NCBI RefSeq assembly: GCF_047739745.1
Contig: NZ_JBLLVA010000022.1
Coordinates: 1 to 64,000 of the forward strand
Direction of reading: 5' to 3'
Source of the DNA: Pseudaminobacter sp047739745
GTDB taxonomy: Bacteria; Pseudomonadota; Alphaproteobacteria; Rhizobiales; Rhizobiaceae
DNA length: 64,000 nt
Shown here: positions 41,056-49,004 of the stretch, piece by piece
Position numbering within the stretch: position 1 is the stretch's first letter
Layout of the letters: every line of letters starts with the position of its first letter
The notes under the pieces: generated by a model
What the model was told of the DNA's origin: nothing
Databases searched by the model: none
What the model saw: the letters and a program-made list of their open reading frames with translations, nothing else
Translations under genes and position numbers: made by a program

Positions 41056-42276
41056 TCAGCCGTTGTGGCGCTGGAAAACGAGCGTGGCGTTGGTGCCGCC
41101 GAAGCCGAAAGAATTGGACAGGACCGTGTCGATCCTGGCGTCGTCGATACGCTTGCGCACGATCGGCATGCCTTCGAATTCGGGGTCGAGTTCCTCGATA
41201 TGGGCGCTCTCGCCGATGAAGCGGCCCTGCATCATCAGGATGGAATAGATCGATTCCTGCACGCCCGCGGCTCCCAGCGAGTGGCCGGTAAGGGACTTGG
41301 TGGAGGTGATGTTCGGCATCTCCTCGCCGAACACGTCGCGAATCGCGCCCATCTCCTTGGAATCGCCGACCGGCGTGGAGGTGCCGTGGGTGTTGATATA
41401 GTCGACCGGTCCCGAAACGCCGGCAAGCGCCTGGCGCATGCAGCGCACCGCGCCCTCGCCGGAAGGCGCCACCATGTCGTAGCCGTCGGAGGTGGCGCCG
41501 TAGCCGACGATCTCGGCGTAAATCTTGGCGCCGCGCGCCTTGGCGTGCTCAAGTTCCTCCAGAACCAGCACGCCCGCGCCGCCGGCGATGACGAAGCCGT
41601 CGCGGGCCACATCATAGGCACGCGAGGCGACCGCCGGGCGGTCGTTGAACTTCGACGACATCGCACCCATCGCGTCGAACAGGTCCGACATCGTCCAGTC
41701 GAGGTCCTCGTGGCCGCCGGCAAAGATCATGTCCTGCTTGCCCCACTGGATCAACTCATAGGCGTTGCCGATGCAATGCGCCGAGGTCGAGCAGGCCGAG
41801 GAGATCGAATAGTTGACGCCGTGGATCTTGAACCAGGTGGCAAGCGTGGCGGACGCGGTGGAAGACATGGCCTTCGGCACCGCAAACGGCCCGATGCGCT
41901 TGGGGCTACCGTTCTTCAACGTGGTTTCGGCGGCCTCGACGATGGTGCGCGTGGAGGGGCCGCCCGAACCCATGATGATGCCGGTGCGCTCGTTGGTTAT
42001 GTCGCCCTGTTCGAGCCCAGCATCCGCGATCGCCTGCTCCATGGCGACGTGGTTCCAGGCGCCGCCCTTGGAGAGAAAGCGCATGGCGCGACGGTCGACC
42101 AGCTCGGAGGGGTCAAGCGTCGGCGCTCCCCAGACCTGGCAGCGGAAACCGTGCTCGGCAAAGGAATCGGAGAAATGTATCCCTGACTTGGCGTCACGCA
42201 GGGATGCCTGCACCTCGTCGGCGTTGTTTCCGATTGAAGATACGATGCCAAGGCCCGTGACAACGACGCGTCTCAT
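41056..42276 (-). CDS. fabB: 3-oxoacyl-[ACP] synthase I
   Basis: 406 aa, KAS I type. The active cysteine lies in SSACSTSAHC; the two catalytic histidines are in NTHGTSTPVGD and KSLTGHSLGAAGVQE. It elongates, and is specific for making, unsaturated fatty acids together with FabA. It lies 30 bp after fabA and before fabI, the classical order for unsaturated fatty-acid synthesis. Confidence 0.96.
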   Translation of the reverse strand: MRRVVVTGLGIVSSIGNNADEVQASLRDAKSGIHFSDSFAEHGFRCQVWGAPTLDPSELVDRRAMRFLSKGGAWNHVAMEQAIADAGLEQGDITNERTGIIMGSGGPSTRTIVEAAETTLKNGSPKRIGPFAVPKAMSSTASATLATWFKIHGVNYSISSACSTSAHCIGNAYELIQWGKQDMIFAGGHEDLDWTMSDLFDAMGAMSSKFNDRPAVASRAYDVARDGFVIAGGAGVLVLEELEHAKARGAKIYAEIVGYGATSDGYDMVAPSGEGAVRCMRQALAGVSGPVDYINTHGTSTPVGDSKEMGAIRDVFGEEMPNITSTKSLTGHSLGAAGVQESIYSILMMQGRFIGESAHIEELDPEFEGMPIVRKRIDDARIDTVLSNSFGFGGTNATLVFQRHNG

Positions 42277-42306
42277 GAGAAACTCCTTCGGTCTCGGTTC
42301 CAGCGC

Positions 42307-42822
42307 TCAGGCTGCTTGCTCTTTGAACAGGCCGACGCGCAGATCGGTGGCCTTGTATATGGTCTCGCCATCGGCCTTCAGCCAGCCATCGCCGATGCCG
42401 AGCACCAGACGGCCGCGCATTACGCGCTTGAAGTCGACACCATATTCGACCTTCTTGTTGGCGGGCGTCACCATGCCGGTGAATTTCACCTCGCCCGTCG
42501 AAAGCGCCCGGCCCTTGCCGGGCTCGCCCAGCCAGCCGAGGAAGAAGCCGCTCAACTGCCACAGAGCATCGAGGCCGAGGCAGCCGGGCATCACCGGGTC
42601 GCCGATGAAGTGGCAGGGGAAGAACCATAGATCGCGGCGGATATCGAGTTCGGCGCGCACGAATCCCTTTTCGAACGCGCCGCCGGTGTCGCTGATTTCG
42701 GTAATCCGGTTGAACATGAGCATGGGAGGGTAGGGCAGTTGCGCGTTGCCCGGCCCGAACAGTTCGCCGCGGGCGCAGGCAAGCAGGTCCTCATATTCGT
42801 AGCTGGACTTCGAAACCGCCAT
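42307..42822 (-). CDS. fabA: 3-hydroxydecanoyl-[ACP] dehydratase/isomerase
   Basis: 171 aa, hot-dog fold. The catalytic segment WFFPCHFIGDPVMPGCLGLDALWQ contains the active-site His and, further on, Asp of FabA. It makes trans-2- and cis-3-decenoyl-ACP, the branch point to unsaturated fatty acids, and acts as a dimer. It is divergent from irr across a 223-bp region. Confidence 0.96.
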   Translation of the reverse strand: MAVSKSSYEYEDLLACARGELFGPGNAQLPYPPMLMFNRITEISDTGGAFEKGFVRAELDIRRDLWFFPCHFIGDPVMPGCLGLDALWQLSGFFLGWLGEPGKGRALSTGEVKFTGMVTPANKKVEYGVDFKRVMRGRLVLGIGDGWLKADGETIYKATDLRVGLFKEQAA

Positions 42823-42996
42823 AAAACGTCTTCCCTCTCGCGCTCCGACGCCTTCGCGCCCTTGCCGCTTCCTAGCACAGGCAGTTTCCGTGCGGAAACC
42901 GTCGATTGCGATTAACCTGCCGGTCTGCCTGGGTCAATGTGCGCCTATTGATCACGTTAGGCCCACAGAATATATACACTTACGAGGACAGAGTTC

Positions 42997-43019
42997 TCAG
43001 ACATTGATCGAATGTCTGA
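42997..43019. promoter_or_regulatory. inverted repeat before irr
   Basis: Perfect arms TCAGACATT (42997-43005) and AATGTCTGA (43011-43019) with a 5-bp spacer, ending 26 bp before the irr start. It does not match the Irr box. It may be an operator for another iron or stress regulator, or an RNA hairpin in the leader. Confidence 0.5.
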
Positions 43020-43045
43020 AAACCGGAACGGATATTGGCGAAGCG

Positions 43046-43474
43046 ATGGATTGGCCCGTCCCGCATGACATTGCAGTAGACGAACGCGTACGCCAGGCAG
43101 GCCTGCGTCCGACGCGTCAGCGCGTCGCCTTGGCCAATCTTCTTTTCGCCAAGGGGGATCGCCATCTGTCGGCCGAGGAACTTCACGAAGAAGCTGTAAA
43201 CGCCGGCGTACCGGTGTCTCTGGCGACCGTCTATAACGCCCTCCACCAGTTCACCAAAGCAGGGCTGCTGCGGATTCTGGCCGTGGAAGGCTCGAAAACC
43301 TATTTCGATACCAACACGTCTGACCACCACCACTTCTACATCGAAGGCGAGAACAAGATTTTCGACATTTCCTCGGGACCGGTCAGGGTCGTCAACCTGC
43401 CGGAACCACCCGAAGACATGGAAATCGCCAACGTCGACATCATCGTCCGTTTGCGGCCGAAGCAGAAAGCCTGA
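43046..43474 (+). CDS. irr: Irr, Fur-family iron/haem-responsive regulator
   Basis: 142 aa from ATG 43046; the frame is open further upstream but without a ribosome site. A Fur-type winged helix covers about 15-80 (GLRPTRQRVALANLLFA, GVPVSLATVYNALHQFTKAGLL). The triple-histidine run in TSDHHHFYIEGENKIFDIS is a haem- and metal-binding trait of rhizobial Irr rather than of Fur; the N-terminal Cys-Pro haem motif of the Bradyrhizobium protein is absent. Irr represses or activates iron and haem genes through ICE boxes; one lies before mbfA at 1467. The divergent neighbour is fabA. Confidence 0.9.
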   Translation: MDWPVPHDIAVDERVRQAGLRPTRQRVALANLLFAKGDRHLSAEELHEEAVNAGVPVSLATVYNALHQFTKAGLLRILAVEGSKTYFDTNTSDHHHFYIEGENKIFDISSGPVRVVNLPEPPEDMEIANVDIIVRLRPKQKA

Positions 43475-43481
43475 ACTTCCA

Positions 43482-43859
43482 ATGCTGAACAAAGGGCCGG
43501 TCGATTTGATCGTCCGGCTGGAATGGCTGTTTCTTGTGGCCGCGGCGGTGCTCGGTTACGCGCTTGCCGGCGGCTCTTGGGGACTTTTTGCCCTGCTTAT
43601 CCTCGCGCCGGATTTGTCGATGCTGTTCTATGCCGCCGGTCCGCGTGTCGGAGCCTTCGCCTACAACATGCTGCATGTGACGGTCTGGCCGCTATGTCTG
43701 CTGGTCTTCGGGCTCTACACGGGTGACGCGCTTGCGATCCAGATTTCGGCCGTCTGGATCGCACATATTGCAGCGGACCGGGCGCTCGGTTATGGGCTGA
43801 AACACGCGAGCGGGTTTCAGGATACGCATCTTGGGCGCATCGGGAAACGCCCCTCCTAA
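43482..43859 (+). CDS. DUF4260 membrane protein
   Basis: 125 aa with three or four hydrophobic segments (about 12-30, 35-50, 60-80, 85-105) and the characteristic ending HIAADRALGYGLKHASGFQDTHLGRIGK of DUF4260 proteins. The function is unknown. It begins 7 bp after irr, so it is likely co-transcribed with it; a role in iron response is only a guess. It overlaps the convergent SH3 gene stop by four bases. Confidence 0.85.
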   Translation: MLNKGPVDLIVRLEWLFLVAAAVLGYALAGGSWGLFALLILAPDLSMLFYAAGPRVGAFAYNMLHVTVWPLCLLVFGLYTGDALAIQISAVWIAHIAADRALGYGLKHASGFQDTHLGRIGKRPS

Positions 43860-44416
43860 TCTTTCACCAGTTCGCCCGGATAGGCGCCCCATACCAGTTT
43901 CTGGCTGATCCAACCGGTATGGCCGTCGAAAGTCATTTCGCACCATTCGCCGGTGCAGGATTTTATCGTCCCGATGACCCCCGGCTCGAGCAGGGCCACC
44001 GCGCGGGCCGTGTTGTTCGGCTCCGCCAGTAGCGAGATGCTGGCGTCCTTGCCGCGCTGCCAGGGTGCGGCGATTGCCGTGCGACGACCGGAAAGCAGCG
44101 ACTGGTTGATCCAGCCTTCCGCTCCGTCCGCATCGCGCACGCGGCGCCAGTTGTCATATTCCTGGATGATCTCCATCGGCAGGCCGGGCTTGGTGTAGAG
44201 CCAGTCGACGGCATAGTTCAGTCCCGGACCGATTCGTGAATTGACTCGCCCCGATTTCAGGCTGACGAATCGTGGCAATGGCAGCCCGCTCGGGCCCCGC
44301 GTCACGCCCTGGGAAGGCGCGCTCTGGGCAAAGGCGACCGAGACGCCCGGAAGGACCAGCGCGAGGCCGAGCAACGCTGAAACGACCGTCATGCGAAGCG
44401 ATACCAAACCAGACAC
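43856..44416 (-). CDS. exported SH3-domain protein
   Basis: 186 aa from a GTG at 44416 with AAAAGGAA upstream; an ATG lies 8 codons inside (44392), and the frame is open far upstream without a good start. A signal peptide ends VSVAFAQS. Two bacterial SH3-like units follow: SRIGPGLNYAVDWLYTKPGLPMEIIQEYDNWRRVRDADGAEGWINQSLL, then a second with CTGEWCEMTFDGHTGWISQKLVWG. Such periplasmic SH3 proteins often bind cell-wall peptides. Convergent with the DUF4260 gene, divergent from the dehydrogenase. Confidence 0.85.
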   Translation of the reverse strand: MSGLVSLRMTVVSALLGLALVLPGVSVAFAQSAPSQGVTRGPSGLPLPRFVSLKSGRVNSRIGPGLNYAVDWLYTKPGLPMEIIQEYDNWRRVRDADGAEGWINQSLLSGRRTAIAAPWQRGKDASISLLAEPNNTARAVALLEPGVIGTIKSCTGEWCEMTFDGHTGWISQKLVWGAYPGELVKD

Positions 44417-44585
44417 CTTGGTTCCTTTTCCTCTTTTTGCGCCATCGCAGCCCTCGATGCGCGAGCCCGTTTTTCTTTGTCTTCCACGGCCCCGCTTGTT
44501 ACACAGGCTGTGATGCGGGGACGGGTTTGCAGTTTCGCGCGTCTTGGTTAAAGAGGTCTCAACAACGTCGGGATCCGGGAAAGCA

Positions 44586-45587
44586 ATGGCCGTCAGAAAC
44601 AAGCCTCTCGTGGTGATTACGCGCAAGCTTCCCGACCAGGTCGAGACGCGCATGCGCGAGCTTTTCGACGCGCGGCTGAATCTTGATGACCGTCCGATGA
44701 GCCAGCCCGAACTGGTTGCCGCCGTCAAGGAAGCCGACGTGCTGGTGCCGACGGTCACCGATCGCATCGATGAGGCGCTTATCGAGCAGGCCGGCGAGAA
44801 TTTGAAGCTGATCGCCAATTTCGGCAATGGCGTCGACAAGATCGACGTGACGGCGGCGGCCAGGCGCGGAATTACCGTCACCAACACGCCGAACGTGCTG
44901 ACCGAAGACACCGCCGACATGACCATGGCGCTGATGCTGGCCGTTCCGCGGCGGCTGGCGGAAGGCGCCAACATACTGGATGGCTCCGGGAAATGGGGCG
45001 GATGGTCGCCGACCTGGATGCTGGGGCGGCGCATCTGGGGCAAGCGGCTTGGCATCGTCGGCATGGGCCGCATCGGAACGGCGGTGGCGCGGCGCGCCAA
45101 GGCGTTCGGCCTGTCGATCCACTACCATAACCGCAACCATGTGCTTCGGGAGGTGGAGGACGAGCTGGAGGCGACCTATTGGGACAGCCTCGACCAGATG
45201 CTGGCGCGGATGGACATCATCTCCGTCAACTGTCCCTCGACGCCGGCCACCTATCACCTGCTGTCGGCGCGGCGGCTCGCCTTGATGCAGCCGACCGCCT
45301 ATCTGGTCAATACCGCGCGTGGCGACCTGATCGACGAGGAGGCGCTGGTCAAGCTGCTCCAGGACGGCAAGATTGCGGGCGCCGGACTTGATGTTTTCGA
45401 GAACGAGCCGGTGGTCAACCCGAAGCTGGTCAAGCTCGCCGCCAAGGGCAAAGTAGTGATTCTGCCGCATATGGGTTCGGCTACCATCGAGGGCCGCATC
45501 GACATGGGCGAGAAGGTGATCATCAACATCCGCACCTTCATCGACGGCCACCGTCCGCCCGACCGGGTGCTGCCGCTGCGCACCTGA
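44586..45587 (+). CDS. D-2-hydroxyacid dehydrogenase (glyoxylate/hydroxypyruvate reductase type)
   Basis: 333 aa from ATG 44586. The Rossmann motif GMGRIGTAVARRAKAFG and the catalytic R (NTARGDLIDEEAL), E (DVFENEP) and H (LPHMGSA) are all present. This pattern is the GyaR/GhrB type that reduces glyoxylate or hydroxypyruvate with NAD(P)H. Glyoxylate is also the malate synthase substrate at 12.5 kb. The real preference cannot be read from sequence. Confidence 0.85.
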   Translation: MAVRNKPLVVITRKLPDQVETRMRELFDARLNLDDRPMSQPELVAAVKEADVLVPTVTDRIDEALIEQAGENLKLIANFGNGVDKIDVTAAARRGITVTNTPNVLTEDTADMTMALMLAVPRRLAEGANILDGSGKWGGWSPTWMLGRRIWGKRLGIVGMGRIGTAVARRAKAFGLSIHYHNRNHVLREVEDELEATYWDSLDQMLARMDIISVNCPSTPATYHLLSARRLALMQPTAYLVNTARGDLIDEEALVKLLQDGKIAGAGLDVFENEPVVNPKLVKLAAKGKVVILPHMGSATIEGRIDMGEKVIINIRTFIDGHRPPDRVLPLRT

Positions 45588-45622
45588 AAACAAAGCGTTC
45601 GATTCGCCGATTCGGGTTTTCG

Positions 45623-46390
45623 TTACCCGCGTCTCTTGTAGCGCATGACGTCGAAGCGCGCCGCCAGCGCGTCATAGAGCAAAAGCCTGCCAATCAGAGG
45701 CTCGCCGATGCCGACGATCAGCTTGATCACCTCCATCGCCTGCAGCGTACCGATCACGCCGGTGAGCGCGCCGACAACGCCGGCCTCGGCGCAGGACGGC
45801 ACCAGGCCGGCCGGCGGCGGTTCCGGGAACAGATCGCGATAGCTCGGGTTGAGTGTTCCATCCGGGCCGCTCTCGAACGGCTTGAGCACGGTCAGCGTGC
45901 CGTCGAAACGCCCGACCGCCGCATGGACCAGCGGGCGCCCCACTGCGGCTGCCGCATCGGCCACGGCATAGCGCGTTGCGAAATTGTCGGAGCCATCGGT
46001 GACGATGTCATACTGCGCGACAAGATCGCGGATATTGTCGTCGGTCAGGCGGATATTGTGTAAGTCGATGCTTACATTAGGATTGATGCGCGTCAGCGCG
46101 GCGCGAGCGCTTTCGATTTTCGGTTGCCCGACCGATCCGGTGTCGTGAATCACCTGCCGGTGCAGGTTGGAAAGCGAAACCGTGTCGTCATCGACGATGC
46201 CGAGCGTGCCGACGCCTGCCGCCGCAAGATACTGCAGTGCCGGCGCGCCAAGTCCGCCGGCGCCGACAACCAGCACGCGCGCCCGCTTCAGCTTCTGCTG
46301 GCCGGCGCCGCCGATTTCCGGCAGCACGATATGGCGCGCATAGCGTTCGAGTTCTTCATCGGTGAGCGGGGCAAGGCCTTGCGTGGTCAT
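45623..46390 (-). CDS. MoeB/ThiF-like adenylyltransferase lacking the zinc cysteines
   Basis: 255 aa with the E1-like ATP-binding fold: GAGGLGAPALQYLAAAGVG (P-loop-like), DDDTVSLSNLHRQVIH and TDGSDNFATRYAVADAA. The catalytic cysteine is kept in LVPSCAEAGVVG. However, where E. coli MoeB has a C-x2-C zinc pair, this protein has NPSYRDLFP (Ser and Asp instead), and no second C-x2-C is present near the C-terminus. It would adenylate the C-terminus of a small sulfur carrier such as MoaD or ThiS. The neighbours are recF and the dehydrogenase, with no molybdopterin genes nearby. Confidence 0.85.
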   Translation of the reverse strand: MTTQGLAPLTDEELERYARHIVLPEIGGAGQQKLKRARVLVVGAGGLGAPALQYLAAAGVGTLGIVDDDTVSLSNLHRQVIHDTGSVGQPKIESARAALTRINPNVSIDLHNIRLTDDNIRDLVAQYDIVTDGSDNFATRYAVADAAAAVGRPLVHAAVGRFDGTLTVLKPFESGPDGTLNPSYRDLFPEPPPAGLVPSCAEAGVVGALTGVIGTLQAMEVIKLIVGIGEPLIGRLLLYDALAARFDVMRYKRRG

Positions 46391-46435
46391 GGCCGGAACC
46401 TATCGCATCAGCCGGAAAATCGAAAGACTGGCGGC

Positions 46436-47611
46436 TCACCTGTCATCGGCCGGCCGGGCTGTTCCATGATCGACCAATATGAACTGCGCCTTGCCCTTCA
46501 GACTGGAAAACAGCGCCGATTCGGTGCCGGTCATGAAGCATTGGCACCGAAGTTCAGCCAGGATGTCAAACAGCGCCGCCCGCCGGCCGGCATCAAGATG
46601 CGCGGCAATCTCGTCGAGCAGCAGGATGGGAACCGTGCCGGAGATTTCGCCGCAAAGCCGCGCATGGGAAAGCACGATGCCCACCAAAAGCGCCTTTTGC
46701 TCGCCCGTCGAGCAGAGCCCCGCCGGCATCGATTTCGGGCGATGCATGACGATGAGTTCGGTGCGATGCGGGCCTTCGAGCGTGCGGCCGGCCGCGCGGT
46801 CGCGCTCGCGGCCATCAGCCAGTGCGCGGCGAAATGCTTCCTCGAGGTCCACTGCCGGGCGCATGCCGATCTCATTTTCGAGCGTGCCTGAAAGCTGGAG
46901 ATCGGCCTGTGGAAAGGGGCCGGTATTCGGCATTTTTTCGATCATGGCGGCAAGCAGTTTGACGGTTTCGACGCGGGCAGCGGCGATCGCCACTCCGGTT
47001 TCAGCCATCTGCATCTCGATCGCATCCAGCCAGCCTCGGTCGCGCGAACCCTCGGCCAGCAACCGGTTGCGGCCGCGCATCGCCTTTTCGTAGTTCACCG
47101 CCCGCTGGCCGTGGCTGCCATCGACCGTCAGGATCAGCCGGTCGAGAAAGCGACGGCGGTCACCGGCCGGCCCGGTGAACAGCGCGTCCATGGAAGGCGT
47201 CAGCCAGACGACACGCAGCCATTCGAGCATTTCTTCGGCGGATTTCGCCGTCGCCCCATTGATGCGCACGCGCCGCCCGCTTTCGCTGGATTGATCCGTG
47301 CCAAGCGTTCCGGTGCCGATTTCGGCGCTGCCTGACTCGCCTTCCAGCCGTGCATGGACAGAAAAACCACCGCCGCTGCCTTCCCTGGCGACATCGGCAT
47401 AGGGCGCGCGGCGGAGCCCTCGACCGGGCGTCAGGAACGAGACCGCCTCGAGCAGATTGGTCTTGCCGGCGCCATTGTCGCCGGTCAGCACGACGGCGCC
47501 GGGGTTGAGCTCAAGCGAAAGCGACGCGTAGTTACGGAAGTTCGTAAGCGTGAGCCTGCTTATGTAGGTTTGGCTGCGGGCGATGTCGCTGAGGCGCGTC
47601 TCTGTAGTCAT
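46436..47611 (-). CDS. recF: DNA replication/repair protein RecF
   Basis: 391-aa SMC-type ATPase. The Walker A motif GDNGAGKTNLLEAVSFLTPGRG is at about 39-60; the ABC-like signature lies near GLCSTGEQKALLVGIVLSHARL, and Walker B is LLLDEIAAHLD. It loads RecA at gaps and helps restart stalled forks. It is transcribed with dnaN (83 bp upstream) in the common dnaA-dnaN-recF order. Confidence 0.95.
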   Translation of the reverse strand: MTTETRLSDIARSQTYISRLTLTNFRNYASLSLELNPGAVVLTGDNGAGKTNLLEAVSFLTPGRGLRRAPYADVAREGSGGGFSVHARLEGESGSAEIGTGTLGTDQSSESGRRVRINGATAKSAEEMLEWLRVVWLTPSMDALFTGPAGDRRRFLDRLILTVDGSHGQRAVNYEKAMRGRNRLLAEGSRDRGWLDAIEMQMAETGVAIAAARVETVKLLAAMIEKMPNTGPFPQADLQLSGTLENEIGMRPAVDLEEAFRRALADGRERDRAAGRTLEGPHRTELIVMHRPKSMPAGLCSTGEQKALLVGIVLSHARLCGEISGTVPILLLDEIAAHLDAGRRAALFDILAELRCQCFMTGTESALFSSLKGKAQFILVDHGTARPADDR

Positions 47612-47694
47612 GGCCGCATGACGATATGCCGTCGACGATCACGGCCGGCAGGGCAGAATGGGGTAAAGCCTGACATAAACCCTTGATTGCCGGG

Positions 47695-48813
47695 CTACAC
47701 CCGCATCGGCATCAGCACGTAGAGTGCGTTCTCGTCGGACGTGTCGTGAATCAGCGTCGGCGACCCCGCGTCGGCCAGCATGAACCGTGTCTCGCTGCCG
47801 GAAAGCTGGGCGGTCACATCGAGAAGATATTTGGCGTTGAAGCCGATCTCGATGGGGTCGGACGAATAGTCGGCCGCAACCTCCTCGACCGCGCTGCCGG
47901 AATCCGGATTGTTGACGGCAAGCGTCACCTGGCCGTCCGAAATCGAGAGCTTGACGGCGCGCCCGCGCTCCGAAGAGATCGTCGAGACGCGGTCGACCGC
48001 GCGCGCGAAGGTCTCGCGGTCGATGACCAGCTTCTTGTCGTTTCCGGTCGGAATGACGCGCTGATAGTCCGGGAAGGTGCCGTCGATGAGCTTCGAGGTC
48101 AGGATCACGCTGCCGATGGTGAAGCGGATCTTGGTGTCCGACAATTCTGTCGTGACGGCGACGTCGGGATCGTCGACCAGCTTCTGCAACTCGCTGACGG
48201 TCTTGCGCGGAATGATGACGCCCGGCATTCCCTCCGTGCCGGCGGGAGCGTCCATCTCGGCGCGGGCCAGGCGATGCCCGTCGGTGGCCACCGAGCGCAG
48301 CTTCAGCTTGCCGTCCGATTCGATCGCGTGGAAATAGATGCCGTTCAGATAATAGCGCGTTTCCTCGGTCGAGATCGCGAACTGCGTCTTGTCGATCAGG
48401 CCCTTGAGTGCAGCGGACTCAAGGCGGAAAATGTGGGAAAACGAGCCGGCCGACAGTTCGGGGAAATCCGATTGCGGCAGGCATTGAAGTCGAAAGCTGG
48501 AGCGACCCGAGATCACCGACATGGCATTGCCGTCCTCGTCGGTCTTCAGCATCACCTCTGCCCCCTCGGGCAGCTTGCGCACGATGTCATAAAGCAGATG
48601 GGCCGGCACCGTCGTCGACCCGCCTTGCTCGACCGTGGCCGCCGTGGCTTCCGTGACCTCCAGGTCGAGGTCGGTCGCCTTCATTTCAAGGCTGGCACCC
48701 TCGGCATTCAAGAGCACGTTCGACAGGATCGGTATCGTGTTGCGCCTTTCGACCACGCGATGAACGTGGTTGAGGGACTTCAGAAGGTTTGAGCGTTCCA
48801 GAATAACACGCAT
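47695..48813 (-). CDS. dnaN: DNA polymerase III beta subunit (sliding clamp)
   Basis: 372 aa from ATG 48813 (MRVILERSNLLKSLNHVHRVVERRNTIPILSNVLLNAEG), the family start. Three similar clamp domains of about 120 residues; the C-terminus ends YVLMPMRV as is typical. Dimeric ring that tethers polymerases to DNA. It lies between dnaA and recF. The 191-bp gap to dnaA contains a near-match DnaA box TGGGGATAA at 48964-48972 and no gene. Confidence 0.97.
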   Translation of the reverse strand: MRVILERSNLLKSLNHVHRVVERRNTIPILSNVLLNAEGASLEMKATDLDLEVTEATAATVEQGGSTTVPAHLLYDIVRKLPEGAEVMLKTDEDGNAMSVISGRSSFRLQCLPQSDFPELSAGSFSHIFRLESAALKGLIDKTQFAISTEETRYYLNGIYFHAIESDGKLKLRSVATDGHRLARAEMDAPAGTEGMPGVIIPRKTVSELQKLVDDPDVAVTTELSDTKIRFTIGSVILTSKLIDGTFPDYQRVIPTGNDKKLVIDRETFARAVDRVSTISSERGRAVKLSISDGQVTLAVNNPDSGSAVEEVAADYSSDPIEIGFNAKYLLDVTAQLSGSETRFMLADAGSPTLIHDTSDENALYVLMPMRV

Positions 48814-49004
48814 GACGGACAGGCTCGCTTGAATGAAAGGCGGATCTCCGGGGCCGGATTCCCGCGAAAAGGCCCAACAGGGTTGGAAACCGGTCAAACT
48901 GACAGGAAAATATCACGAAACGCAAGCCCGCGCCGCTTTTGGAGCACGGTCGGCCAAGCTTTCTGGGGATAATCCGGTGCTGTTGACTGATCTCCGTGCC
49001 CGTT

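Noticed and set aside
40429..42186. 585-codon plus-strand frame opposite fabI and fabB
   Set aside because: Overlaps two certain genes and has no recognisable domain.
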